Assembly (NCBI GenBank): GCA_947593275.1
Contig: CANQDN010000001.1
Coordinates: 1 to 25,986 of the forward strand
Source: an uncultured Bacilli bacterium
Lineage (GTDB): Bacteria; Bacillota_I; Bacilli_A; RF39; UBA660
DNA: 25,986 nt
Direction: 5' to 3'
Shown: in pieces, positions 14,998 to 21,872 of the stretch
Layout of the letters: every line of letters begins with the position of its first letter
How positions within the stretch are numbered: the stretch's first letter is position 1
The notes under the pieces: model-generated
What the model was told of the DNA's origin: nothing
The model's database searches: none
The model's input: the letters and a program-made list of their open reading frames with translations, nothing else
Made by a program: the position numbers and the translations under genes

Positions 14998-15043
14998 AAA
15001 TAGCGAACTTTATATTGACAAGAAGAGTTCGCTATTTTATAAT
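14998..15043. promoter_or_regulatory. Overlapping divergent promoters with a symmetric operator
   Basis: The plus promoter is TTGACA (15015-15020), 17 bases, TATAAT (15038-15043). On the minus strand TTGTCA (15021-15016), 18 bases and CATAAT lead toward the regulator, so the two -35 boxes overlap. A perfect 12-bp inverted repeat, AAATAGCGAACT (14998-15009) and its complement (15026-15037), places one arm inside each promoter's spacer. This is a strong candidate operator for the double-HTH protein. Confidence 0.8.
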
Positions 15044-15098
15044 ATAAATATAAATTAGAAAAATTTAAGATATTTGATATTAGAAAGTAGGATAGTTA

Positions 15099-16565
15099 AT
15101 GAAATATGAGAAAATAAATAAAAATTATACTAAAACTATAATAATAAGTTTTATAGTAATAATTATAATAGGGAGTGTATTAGTATTAAATATTACAAAA
15201 GCTAAATATAAAACTACTGTTAGTGTACCAATAGTTAGTGGTACTATTAAGTATAGTGGGGGTTATGATTTTAAGATAATGGCTTTATATAAACAAAATG
15301 AAGAAAAGAATTGCACTGATGACGAATGCTATGATGAAATAGGACAAATGCCTAGTGGTGATTATGAAATAAATACATCTAAAAGTTATTGTACATTAGA
15401 TGGTGAGAATAAAGAATATGATAAATTAGCTACAATTAATGGAATACATTCAATTAAAAACTTAAAGAAAAATGAAAAATGTTATTTATATTTTGATAAA
15501 GAAGTAAAAGTAGGGGATACAATAGTTGCAAATTCTAGTGTTATAGATGAAGCCCCAACTTTTAGTAAAACATCTTGCTTACAAGGTTGTGAAGTTAGTG
15601 AAAATGGTTTATATAAAACTGAAGATGATTTTGGAGATAGTTATTACTTCAGAGGAACAGTAGAGAATAACTGGGTCAAATTTGGACAAGATAAAAGCAA
15701 TAATGATATATACTGGAGAATTATTAGGATTAATGGAGATGGAACAATAAGATTAATATATGCTGGTGTCACTAAAGATAATGGAGATCCTCCTGATCTT
15801 ACGGGATCACAAACAAATGCATTAACAGGTCAAAAATTTAATTCAAGTTATAATGATAATATGTACGTTGGTTATCAATTTGAAAGTGGGGATAAACGTG
15901 GTATTAAATCACCAAGTAATGCATATACACAATTAATGAGTTGGTTTGGAGAAAATTTAATCGAAGAATGGAACAGTGGGAATGGTCAAATAGATCCAAG
16001 TGCCGGATTTTGTGGAGATAGATCAAGCTTAACAAGTCAATCTTCATGGAAAGAAGATATGCAAGAAAGTGGAGGAACAGGTAATGCTGTAGTTACTTAT
16101 TATGGATCAAGATTAAGATTGGAAAATAGTAATAAGCAACCAACATTAAAATGTAGTACAACTAGCCATAAAAATAATGATTATTATACATTTGAAAAAT
16201 CCACTGGGATAGAGTCAACCATAAATGGAAAAATATATTCTGGGACTCAAAGTTTAGAATATCCAATAGGCCTTATAACAGCCGATGAAGTAGCTTTTGC
16301 TGGCGCAGTATCTGGAAAAGCTAATTCAGGATATTGGTTAAATACAGGTGAGAATTATTGGACAATGTCTCCGTATGGATTTGGTAGTAGTGATGGGGCT
16401 TATGTTTACCGTGTAAATTCGAGTGGTTCCATCTATAATTACACTGTTAACCATGCGATTGGTTTACGTCCAGTAATAAACCTCAAGTCTGATACCGAAT
16501 TCACATTTGAACATCCAGATCAAGCAGATAAAGGTACTTCAACAAATCCATATATTGTATCTTAA
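15099..16565 (+). CDS. Variable surface protein, copy B
   Basis: This 488-residue protein has a short basic N-terminus, a membrane anchor (residues 12-32) and a long extracytoplasmic region. Residues 33-150 hold several Cys pairs (CTDDEC, YCTLDG, EKCYLYF). The segment DDFGDSYYFRGTVENNWVKFG followed by DIYWRIIRINGDGTIRLIY is nearly identical in copy C. Downstream are the moderately conserved SGFCGDRS, LEYPIGLITADEVAFAG and YWTMSPYGF motifs, a variable stretch, and the closing G-L-RPVINLK and NPYIVS. The WTMSP...RPV layout resembles C-type-lectin/FGE folds, including those used by diversity-generating systems; the fold is inferred. ATG at 15099 has GTAGGATAG upstream. The final 120 bases use C-ending codons (TCC, ATC, TAC, AAC, CTC, TTC) more than the rest. 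It has no sortase signal. Ligand unknown. Confidence 0.8.
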   Translation: MKYEKINKNYTKTIIISFIVIIIIGSVLVLNITKAKYKTTVSVPIVSGTIKYSGGYDFKIMALYKQNEEKNCTDDECYDEIGQMPSGDYEINTSKSYCTLDGENKEYDKLATINGIHSIKNLKKNEKCYLYFDKEVKVGDTIVANSSVIDEAPTFSKTSCLQGCEVSENGLYKTEDDFGDSYYFRGTVENNWVKFGQDKSNNDIYWRIIRINGDGTIRLIYAGVTKDNGDPPDLTGSQTNALTGQKFNSSYNDNMYVGYQFESGDKRGIKSPSNAYTQLMSWFGENLIEEWNSGNGQIDPSAGFCGDRSSLTSQSSWKEDMQESGGTGNAVVTYYGSRLRLENSNKQPTLKCSTTSHKNNDYYTFEKSTGIESTINGKIYSGTQSLEYPIGLITADEVAFAGAVSGKANSGYWLNTGENYWTMSPYGFGSSDGAYVYRVNSSGSIYNYTVNHAIGLRPVINLKSDTEFTFEHPDQADKGTSTNPYIVS

Positions 16566-16605
16566 TCTTGCCAATGCTGCTTTCTAACTTATTCATTGGC
16601 AAGAT
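16565..16605 (+). other. Conserved 3' stem-loop, copy B
   Basis: A perfect 12-bp stem (16565-16576 with 16594-16605) begins on the last base of the stop codon and encloses the 17-base loop CTGCTTTCTAACTTATT. It is homologous to the hairpins at 133-173 and 23395-23437. The block AAAACTTCATTG follows at 16607-16618, as after copy C. Confidence 0.8.
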
Positions 16606-16618
16606 AAAACTTCATTGT

Positions 16619-16645
16619 GAGAGAATTTTTTTCTCTCTTTTTTAT
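16619..16645 (+). terminator. Terminator of surface-protein copy B
   Basis: GAGAGAA with TTCTCTC (around 16619-16638) is followed by a T-run. It lies after the conserved hairpin, showing that the hairpin is a separate element. Confidence 0.75.
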
Positions 16646-16649
16646 TAAA

Positions 16650-16672
16650 AAAATAGCCTTTTGGCTATTTTA
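16650..16672. terminator. Bidirectional terminator
   Basis: AAATAGCC/GGCTATTT (16651-16658 with 16663-16670) with a TTTT loop is flanked by A- and T-runs. It overlaps the stop codon of the minus-strand gene that ends at 16665. Confidence 0.75.
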
Positions 16673-16928
16673 AAAAGTTTTGATAACGGGCACTATATTC
16701 TTCAAAAAGTTTTTTAATTTTGCTAAAATTTTCACTACTAAAGCGATCTTTATAGCGATCTAAATTTAAAAGATTAGGGTTTTTAATAACTTGTTCCCAA
16801 TTTTTTTTAACAAAGTCATAAGTAAAATCTAGTTCTTCAGGACTTAAGTTAACATTTTTACTGATAGCAAAGTTATTTACTTCTTCTTTAGTTAAACGTG
16901 CCATTACTCTTTCTACTAAATTATACAT
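16665..16928 (-). CDS. Small helical protein, possibly DUF2624-like
   Basis: This 87-residue, apparently all-helical soluble protein begins MYNLVERVMARLTKEEVNNFA and continues with LSPEELDFTYDFVKKNWEQVI and a charged C-terminal helix ending ARYQNFLK. The arrangement of a short helix, K-E-E-V/L, then a helix ending in a hydrophobic strand resembles DUF2624 (B. subtilis YqfT), whose gene follows nfo in Bacillus; nfo is 2 kb away here. I rate that link as weak. ATG at 16928 is preferred because AGGGTG lies 6 bases upstream on the minus strand; a GTG at 16937 is an alternative. The function is unknown. Confidence 0.6.
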   Translation of the reverse strand: MYNLVERVMARLTKEEVNNFAISKNVNLSPEELDFTYDFVKKNWEQVIKNPNLLNLDRYKDRFSSENFSKIKKLFEEYSARYQNFLK

Positions 16929-16996
16929 AATATTCACCCTAATACATTGTATGAAAAAAATAAAAATTTGAATACTAATAAAGGTGACTAATTAAA

Positions 16997-18949
16997 ATGC
17001 GGAAGAAGTTTTATTTTTTAATTATTTTAATAAGTATTATATTTGGAATCTTTTTATATAGGACTTATGATTTAATGTATGTTAAACATGATTATTATGT
17101 GAGTCTTTATGATAAAATTAATAATATATATATAAAGGGAGCTAGTGCTCCTAGAGGAAGAATTTTAGATATAAAGGGGAAAGTTATTGTAGATAATTTG
17201 GGAGTTAATACAATTTTGTATCATAAGCCTAATTCTATTACTGTAGAAGAAGAAATAGAAATTGCAAAAAAGTTAAGTTATTTAACTAATTATAGTTATA
17301 GGTATGATGAAAGTAAGTTAAAAGATTTTTTTATGATAATTAAAAAGGATATAGTAGAGGGTTTAATAACTGATGAAGAAAGAAAGTTATATAATGAAAG
17401 AAAGATAACTAAAGAAGAATTAGAAGAATTAAAAAAAGAAAGAATAACAGATGAGGTTTTGGATACTTTAACTTTGGAAGAAAAATATGCTTCGTATTTT
17501 TATAATCTGATGAATGATGGTTATTATTATGATAATAAAATAATTTTAAAAGAAGTAAGTGAAGAGGTGTATGCGGAAATTTTGGAAGAAGATTTGCCAG
17601 GGATTTTTGGGGAGATCGCGTGGGTTAGGTACTATCCTTATGAAGATACTTTAAAGAGCTTATTAGGAAGTATTAGTAATAGTCTACCTGAGGATAAGAA
17701 AGATTTATTAAATAAAGGTTATTCTTTAACAGATAAAGTGGGAATAAGTGGATTAGAAGAGTATTATGAAGAATATTTGCGAGGAGAAAAAGCAGTTTAT
17801 AAACTTGAAGATGGGAAATTAGTTTTAGTAAGTCCGGCTTCTCGGGGGAATGATTTAGTGTTAGAAATTGATATGGATATCCAATTAAAAGTTGAAGAAA
17901 TAATGAAAAAAGAGATGGCTCAAGCTAAAAAGGTGCCAAATACAGAATATTATAATGAAAGTTATGTGTTGATTGCTAATCCTAAAACGGGAGGAATTGT
18001 TGCTTCAACAGGTCTTAGAATAAATGATAAAGATCTTGGATATCAAGATGTAACTATAAATATAACTAAAAATGCATATACAGTAGGAAGTATTGTAAAA
18101 GGGGCTTCAATGGCAGTGGGATATCAAAATAAAGTGATAGATATTGGTTCAACAATGTTAGATAGTTGTGTGAAACTTAATTTTAAGCCAGCGAAATGTT
18201 CATGGACAAGACTCGGAGTAATAAATGATATAGATGCTTTAGCTCAAAGTTCTAATTATTATCAATTTATTATTGCCCTTGGGGTTGCGGGTTATAAATA
18301 TAAATATAATATGGATGCCCCAGTAAAAATAGAGGATTTTAACAAATATCGCGATACTTTTGCAAGTTTTGGGTTAGGGAATACTACTGGTATTGATTTA
18401 CCTCGTGAAACAAGCGGTTTAAAAGGAAATATTGTTGCTCCAGATTTACTTATGAATTTAGCAATTGGACAGTATGATTTATATACACCTCTTTCTTTAT
18501 TACAATATATGGGAACGATTGCGAATAAGGGAGTAAGATTAAAATTACGACTGGGTCATAGTATAATTAAAGATGAAAAAGTAATTGAAGAAAATCCCGT
18601 AACGGAACTTAATAAAGTAGATTTAGAAGAGAAGTATTTAAATAGGATAGAGGAAGGTTTAGTGGCAGTTATGAATTCAGGTACAGGATATTATTATGCG
18701 CCAAGAGGAATTAAAGCAGCGGGTAAAACAGGAACAAGTGAATCATATATTGATATAAATGGTGATGGAAGAAATGATGCATATGTAATCAGTAATACTT
18801 TTGCAATGTATGCTCCTTATGATGATCCAAAGTATGTAATGGTAGTAATTAGTCCTAATACAAGTAATTTAAATGGAAAAAGTAGCTATCAATCAGGGGT
18901 AAATCGCTTAATTGCACGAGAAATTAACGATTATCTCTTTTCAAGCTAA
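16997..18949 (+). CDS. Class B penicillin-binding protein (peptidoglycan transpeptidase)
   Basis: This 650-residue monofunctional DD-transpeptidase cross-links peptidoglycan outside the membrane. An N-terminal anchor (4-21) leads to the class B dimerisation domain, with the conserved PRGRILDIKGKVI near 52-64 and DKVGISGLEEYYEEYLRG near 246-263. A long charged insertion lies at about 110-165. The catalytic motifs are SIVK (Ser365-Lys368), SSN (418-420) and KTG (577-579), all intact. It resembles PBP2/SpoVD-type proteins without PASTA repeats; assignment to elongation, division or sporulation is not possible from this sequence alone. ATG at 16997 is preceded by AAAGGTGA. The gene is followed closely by the rpmG transcript. 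Confidence 0.93.
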   Translation: MRKKFYFLIILISIIFGIFLYRTYDLMYVKHDYYVSLYDKINNIYIKGASAPRGRILDIKGKVIVDNLGVNTILYHKPNSITVEEEIEIAKKLSYLTNYSYRYDESKLKDFFMIIKKDIVEGLITDEERKLYNERKITKEELEELKKERITDEVLDTLTLEEKYASYFYNLMNDGYYYDNKIILKEVSEEVYAEILEEDLPGIFGEIAWVRYYPYEDTLKSLLGSISNSLPEDKKDLLNKGYSLTDKVGISGLEEYYEEYLRGEKAVYKLEDGKLVLVSPASRGNDLVLEIDMDIQLKVEEIMKKEMAQAKKVPNTEYYNESYVLIANPKTGGIVASTGLRINDKDLGYQDVTINITKNAYTVGSIVKGASMAVGYQNKVIDIGSTMLDSCVKLNFKPAKCSWTRLGVINDIDALAQSSNYYQFIIALGVAGYKYKYNMDAPVKIEDFNKYRDTFASFGLGNTTGIDLPRETSGLKGNIVAPDLLMNLAIGQYDLYTPLSLLQYMGTIANKGVRLKLRLGHSIIKDEKVIEENPVTELNKVDLEEKYLNRIEEGLVAVMNSGTGYYYAPRGIKAAGKTGTSESYIDINGDGRNDAYVISNTFAMYAPYDDPKYVMVVISPNTSNLNGKSSYQSGVNRLIAREINDYLFSS

Positions 18950-18966
18950 GGTTTTTCTGTTATAAT
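18938..18966 (+). promoter_or_regulatory. Promoter of the rpmG-efp cluster
   Basis: TATAAT (18961-18966) with extended TGT and a weak TTTTCA 17 bases upstream; it overlaps the end of the PBP gene. Confidence 0.6.
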
Positions 18967-18999
18967 ACTGCTAGACTTTTTTATAAAGGAGGTGCAGTT

Positions 19000-19164
19000 A
19001 TGGCTAAAAATGAAAATAGAAATTATGTAACTATGAAGTGTACTGTATGTGGTGAGGAACTTAGATGTACAAGTAAGAATAAAAAGAATACTCCAGATCG
19101 TTTAGAAGTTAAAAAATATTGTAAAAAATGTCATAAACATCAAATTGTTAAAGAAAAGAAGTAA
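19000..19164 (+). CDS. rpmG: 50S ribosomal protein L33
   Basis: This 54-residue protein has the two CxxC knuckles of zinc-binding L33 (CTVCGE and CKKCHKH). The sequence NYVTMKCTVCGEELRCTSK and NTPDRLEVKKYC fits the family along its length, and the size is normal. ATG at 19000 follows a perfect AAAGGAGGTG (18986-18994). It is the first gene of a compact cluster with two tiny basic proteins and efp. Confidence 0.95.
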   Translation: MAKNENRNYVTMKCTVCGEELRCTSKNKKNTPDRLEVKKYCKKCHKHQIVKEKK

Positions 19165-19172
19165 AATAGGAT

Positions 19173-19343
19173 ATGAAAAAGAAGAAATTTAAATTATATA
19201 AGACTACTGGTTATTCCCCAATTATGGCAGCTTTTGGAACTAAAAAGATAGATAGTAAATTACCTAATATGTATTCAAATCCTGTAGTAATTAATAATAA
19301 GAAAGTTAAAAGTAATACTAGTAGGAAAAGAAATAAAAGATAG
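19173..19343 (+). CDS. 56-residue basic protein of unknown function
   Basis: This open frame starts with ATG at 19173, 8 bases after rpmG, with AATAGGAT upstream, and ends TAG. The product MKKKKFKLYKTTGYSPIMAAF... is strongly basic at both ends (KKKK start, SRKRNKR end) and has a G-Y-SPIMA core. The next small gene has the related N-F-K-SPIIAIM core. Tight packing, good ribosome sites and the shared SPI-x-A motif support translation of both. I do not recognise a family; ribosome or nucleic-acid association is a guess from charge and neighbours. Confidence 0.65.
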   Translation: MKKKKFKLYKTTGYSPIMAAFGTKKIDSKLPNMYSNPVVINNKKVKSNTSRKRNKR

Positions 19344-19353
19344 GAGTATACAT

Positions 19354-19515
19354 ATGATTAGGGGAACACATAGATTACAAAAAGTTAATTTTAAATCTCC
19401 GATTATTGCAATTATGAGTAATAAAAAAGAAGAAATTAGACGGGAAGATAAGAAACCCAAAACAAGAATGCGGAAAAAAAGATATGGAATATTTACAAAG
19501 AAAGTGGAGGTGTAA
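19354..19515 (+). CDS. 53-residue basic protein of unknown function
   Basis: ATG at 19354 follows the preceding stop by 10 bases, with TAGGAGTA as ribosome site. The product MIRGTHRLQKVNFKSPIIAIM... is very basic (many Lys and Arg, with TRMRKKRYG). It shares the SPI(I/M)A core with the preceding 56-residue protein, suggesting an old duplication. Its last codons (GTG GAG GTG) also provide the GGAGGTG ribosome site for efp, whose start lies 3 bases past the stop, so the two genes are coupled. No family recognised. Confidence 0.65.
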   Translation: MIRGTHRLQKVNFKSPIIAIMSNKKEEIRREDKKPKTRMRKKRYGIFTKKVEV

Positions 19516-19518
19516 GAA

Positions 19519-20079
19519 GTGAATATAAATATAAATGATATTAAAAATGGTATGACGATTATTATGGATAATAATCTATATCAAATTGTAGAGTTTCAAC
19601 ATGTTAAACCGGGTAAAGGATCTGCTTTTGTTAGAATGAAATTAAAGAATTTAAGAACGGGATCTATTACAGAAGATACATATAATACTAATATTAAGAT
19701 CACAAAAGCTCATATAGATAGAATGCCAATGCAATATTTATATGCAGCAGGAGATAATTATGTATTTATGAATAATGAAACTTATGAACAAATTGAAATA
19801 CCAGTTAAAACTTTAGGAGATCAAGTTAAGTTTATTAAAGAAGGTTTAGATATTACTGTTGATTATTATGAGGGAGAAATACTTGGTATTACTCTTCCAG
19901 AGAAAGTAGAATATGAGATTGTTGAAACTGAACCAGCAGTAAGAGGAAATACAACAAATAATGCTCAAAAAGATGCGAAGATTGAGACTGGTTATGTTGT
20001 AAAAGTTCCTTTATTTATAAATGAGGGAGAAAAGATAATTATTTCTACTCGTGATGGAAAATATTCAAGTAGGGCATAG
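19519..20079 (+). CDS. efp: Translation elongation factor P
   Basis: EF-P binds between the ribosomal P and E sites and relieves stalling at consecutive prolines. The 186-residue protein has the usual three domains: the KOW-like N-terminal domain (1-63) with the tip loop VKPGKGSAFVR where Lys33 is the modifiable residue, the OB domain (about 65-128), and the C-terminal OB domain ending YVVKVPLFINEGEKIIISTRDGKYSSRA, which matches the EF-P C-terminal signature. The start is GTG at 19519, chosen because GGAGGTG lies 6 bases upstream and the next residues NININDIKNGM align with the family. It is the last gene of the rpmG cluster. Confidence 0.96.
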   Translation: MNININDIKNGMTIIMDNNLYQIVEFQHVKPGKGSAFVRMKLKNLRTGSITEDTYNTNIKITKAHIDRMPMQYLYAAGDNYVFMNNETYEQIEIPVKTLGDQVKFIKEGLDITVDYYEGEILGITLPEKVEYEIVETEPAVRGNTTNNAQKDAKIETGYVVKVPLFINEGEKIIISTRDGKYSSRA

Positions 20080-20093
20080 GCTCTATTTTTTTT
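20070..20093 (+). terminator. Terminator of the efp cluster
   Basis: TAGGGC with GCTCTA (20070-20075 with 20080-20085, one G-U pair) is followed by a T-run to 20093. The efp stop codon lies in the loop. Confidence 0.75.
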
Positions 20094-20100
20094 GGAAATA

Positions 20101-20121
20101 AAAAAAGACTGGTTAGTCTTT
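20101..20121. terminator. Terminator of the PRPP synthetase gene (bidirectional)
   Basis: AAAGACT/AGTCTTT (20104-20110 with 20115-20121) with a GGTT loop and an A-run to its left (T-run on the minus strand). The minus-strand stop codon at 20113-20115 is in the loop. Confidence 0.75.
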
Positions 20122-21207
20122 ATAGAGATTTTTTTCTTTTTTGTAGGATGTTATAGCCGAATTATCTTTTATTAAATTAGATATGGAATCTCCTTTATTT
20201 AGGTTATCAATTATTTTAGCAAGATAAGTAGAACAATCAGCAGCATAGAACCATTCTTTATTTAAAATATCTTCGGGGATATAGGTAAGATTAGTGGAAT
20301 AAACTGCATCAAATAAGTTATTTTGATAAGCTTTATCAAATACTTCACAACCTGTTGTAAATAGGGCAAAGGTGGTAAAGAAGAAGATTTTTTTAGCACC
20401 TCTTTTTTTAAGTTCACCTGCAACATCAAGCATAGAAGAGCCACTGGCGAGCATATCATCTACAACGATTATAGATTTTCCTTTAACACTGCTACCTAAA
20501 TATTCGTGGGCGACTATGGGGTTTGAGCCATTGACAATTTTTGAGATATCACGTCTTTTATAAAACATTCCAACATCAACTCTTAATATGTCTGCGAGCC
20601 ATCTTGCGCGATCCATAGCTCCAGTATCTGGGCTTACTACAAGAGTTTTAGTGGGATTGAACTCTTCATTTTTTAAGAATAATTTTAACATATCATTGGT
20701 TGCATAAAAATTGTCAAATGGAAGAGTGGGGATAGCGTTTTGAACGTTGGGATCATGAGCATCAAAGGTAATTATACCACTTACGCCGAGATTTTTTAGT
20801 TCTTGTAAAGCAGCCGCACAGTCGAGAGATTCACGAGATTTGCGACGATGTTGTCTTGAAGAATATAAGAAAGGCATGACAACTTTAATACTTTTCGCGT
20901 GACCCATGATGGCTAGAATAGTTCTTTTAATGTCTTGCAAGTGTTCATCGGGACTCATGTGATGAATAAAATCATACATTTTGTAGGTAATACTGTAGTT
21001 ATGGGTATCACTTATAATGTAGACATCTTTGTTGCGAATACTTTCTAAAATATTTACTTTTCCTTCACCATCATTAAAACGAGATATTTTGATGGGAACG
21101 AGAAAATTTTTTTCGGTTTTACGAATTTTTTTAATTTCATTGTTAATTTTTAAGCCTAATTCTTCACAATTATTCATGACAATTAAGCATAAATCATCTT
21201 TTTCCAT
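20113..21207 (-). CDS. Ribose-phosphate pyrophosphokinase-like protein, divergent
   Basis: PRPP synthetase transfers diphosphate from ATP to ribose 5-phosphate, feeding nucleotide, His and Trp synthesis. Recognisable parts are the FNDGE motif (residues about 43-47), the flexible loop PFLYSSRQHRRKSRES (ATP site), FDAHDP, VVSPDTGAMDRARWLA, FYKRRD and the PRPP-binding loop IIVVDDMLASGSSM. At 364 residues it is about 50 longer than class I enzymes, mainly by N- and C-terminal extensions. The PRPP loop and loop after SRQ differ from classical Prs, so it may be a divergent clade with altered regulation. ATG at 21205-21207 is preceded by AAGGAGTAAAAG on the minus strand. Confidence 0.87.
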   Translation of the reverse strand: MEKDDLCLIVMNNCEELGLKINNEIKKIRKTEKNFLVPIKISRFNDGEGKVNILESIRNKDVYIISDTHNYSITYKMYDFIHHMSPDEHLQDIKRTILAIMGHAKSIKVVMPFLYSSRQHRRKSRESLDCAAALQELKNLGVSGIITFDAHDPNVQNAIPTLPFDNFYATNDMLKLFLKNEEFNPTKTLVVSPDTGAMDRARWLADILRVDVGMFYKRRDISKIVNGSNPIVAHEYLGSSVKGKSIIVVDDMLASGSSMLDVAGELKKRGAKKIFFFTTFALFTTGCEVFDKAYQNNLFDAVYSTNLTYIPEDILNKEWFYAADCSTYLAKIIDNLNKGDSISNLIKDNSAITSYKKEKNLYKD

Positions 21208-21292
21208 ATAAACTTTTACTCCTTATAGTTTTATTTTAACATATTTTAGTTAGATATAAGAATAAGAAAACACTAACTTTACATAAGAAATT

Positions 21293-21320
21293 AAAAAAGA
21301 TTCTAATTTTTATTTAGAAT
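21293..21320 (-). terminator. Terminator of the XRE pair
   Basis: ATTCTAA/TTAGAAT (21300-21306 with 21314-21320) followed on the minus strand by a T-run (21298-21293). Its right arm is part of a partial third copy of the 37-base repeat described below. Confidence 0.7.
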
Positions 21321-21328
21321 GCTTTAAA

Positions 21329-21365
21329 TTTAGTTGTTTAGAATGCTTTTGGGATAGGGTTTTCT
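21329..21365. repeat. 37-base direct repeat, copy 1
   Basis: Bases 21329-21365 and 21579-21615 are identical. Each covers the end of an XRE gene and encodes the same C-terminal residues RKPYPKSILNN. The first 13 bases of its core (TTTAGAATGCTTT) occur once more at 21313-21325. Confidence 0.9.
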
Positions 21366-21557
21366 TTCATCAGTACGATATAAAAGATAGTCAATACTAG
21401 TTTTATAATAATCGGCAAGTTTATGTAATGTTTCAATAGGAATGTTGGTATCTTCTCTTTCGTAATGGGAATATCCTCTTTGACTAATATTTAAAATTTG
21501 AGCAATTTCGACTTCTAGTAGGTCATGATCTTCTCTTATTTCTTTTAATCTATTCAT
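21330..21557 (-). CDS. XRE-family HTH regulator (tandem copy 2)
   Basis: This 75-residue single-domain Cro/CI-type repressor reads RLKEIREDHDLLEVEIAQILNIS, then recognition helix SQRGYSHYER, then IPIETLHKLADYYKTSIDYLLYRTDERKPYPKSILNN. It is a tandem paralogue of the preceding gene (21580-21825): both have the same order of motifs and an identical last 11 residues. ATG at 21555-21557 follows ATGGAGAAAG on the minus strand. It is probably cotranscribed with the neighbour, 22 bases upstream. Confidence 0.85.
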   Translation of the reverse strand: MNRLKEIREDHDLLEVEIAQILNISQRGYSHYEREDTNIPIETLHKLADYYKTSIDYLLYRTDERKPYPKSILNN

Positions 21558-21578
21558 TTTACTTTCTCCATTTTTTAC

Positions 21579-21615
21579 TTTAGTTGTTTAGAATGCTTTT
21601 GGGATAGGGTTTTCT
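21579..21615. repeat. 37-base direct repeat, copy 2
   Basis: Identical to 21329-21365, at the 3' end of the other XRE gene. The exact match at DNA level against diverged gene bodies points to recent recombination or gene conversion. Confidence 0.9.
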
Positions 21616-21825
21616 AGTGTCAGTTAGGCCTAATATATAGTCACTGCTTATGTTGTAAAATTTGGCTAATTTAATTAAGGCATCAATGGGTATTTGTCTT
21701 TTTCCAATTTCATAATAGCTATAGGCACTTTGGGTGATGTTAAGAAGATTAGCGATATCTTCTTGTTTTAAGTCTTTATCCTCTCTTAATCCTTTTAATC
21801 GCTCTAAAATTATGTCGTTATTCAT
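21580..21825 (-). CDS. XRE-family HTH regulator (tandem copy 1)
   Basis: This 81-residue single-domain Cro/CI-type protein reads RLKGLREDKDLKQEDIANLLNIT, recognition helix SAYSYYEIGKRQ, then IPIDALIKLAKFYNISSDYILGLTDTRKPYPKSILNN. It matches the SinR/Xre pattern closely, more so than its tandem partner. ATG at 21823-21825 is preceded by AAGAGGTGTTTTT on the minus strand. It starts 118-127 bases from the divergent surface-protein gene (copy C); repeated TGTTATA sites in that gap are likely operators. Confidence 0.88.
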   Translation of the reverse strand: MNNDIILERLKGLREDKDLKQEDIANLLNITQSAYSYYEIGKRQIPIDALIKLAKFYNISSDYILGLTDTRKPYPKSILNN

Positions 21826-21872
21826 AAAAACACCTCTTACTTTCTTTTCTTATATTTTAATTTAAATCAAAT

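Noticed and set aside
15002..15030. LexA box from CGAAC and GTTCG half-sites
   Set aside because: The half-sites are over 15 bases apart, whereas LexA/DinR boxes need a 4-base gap.
14998..15037. Invertible promoter flanked by inverted repeats
   Set aside because: The repeats are only 12 bp and enclose 16 bases, too short for known site-specific inversion, and no recombinase lies nearby. The geometry fits an operator better.
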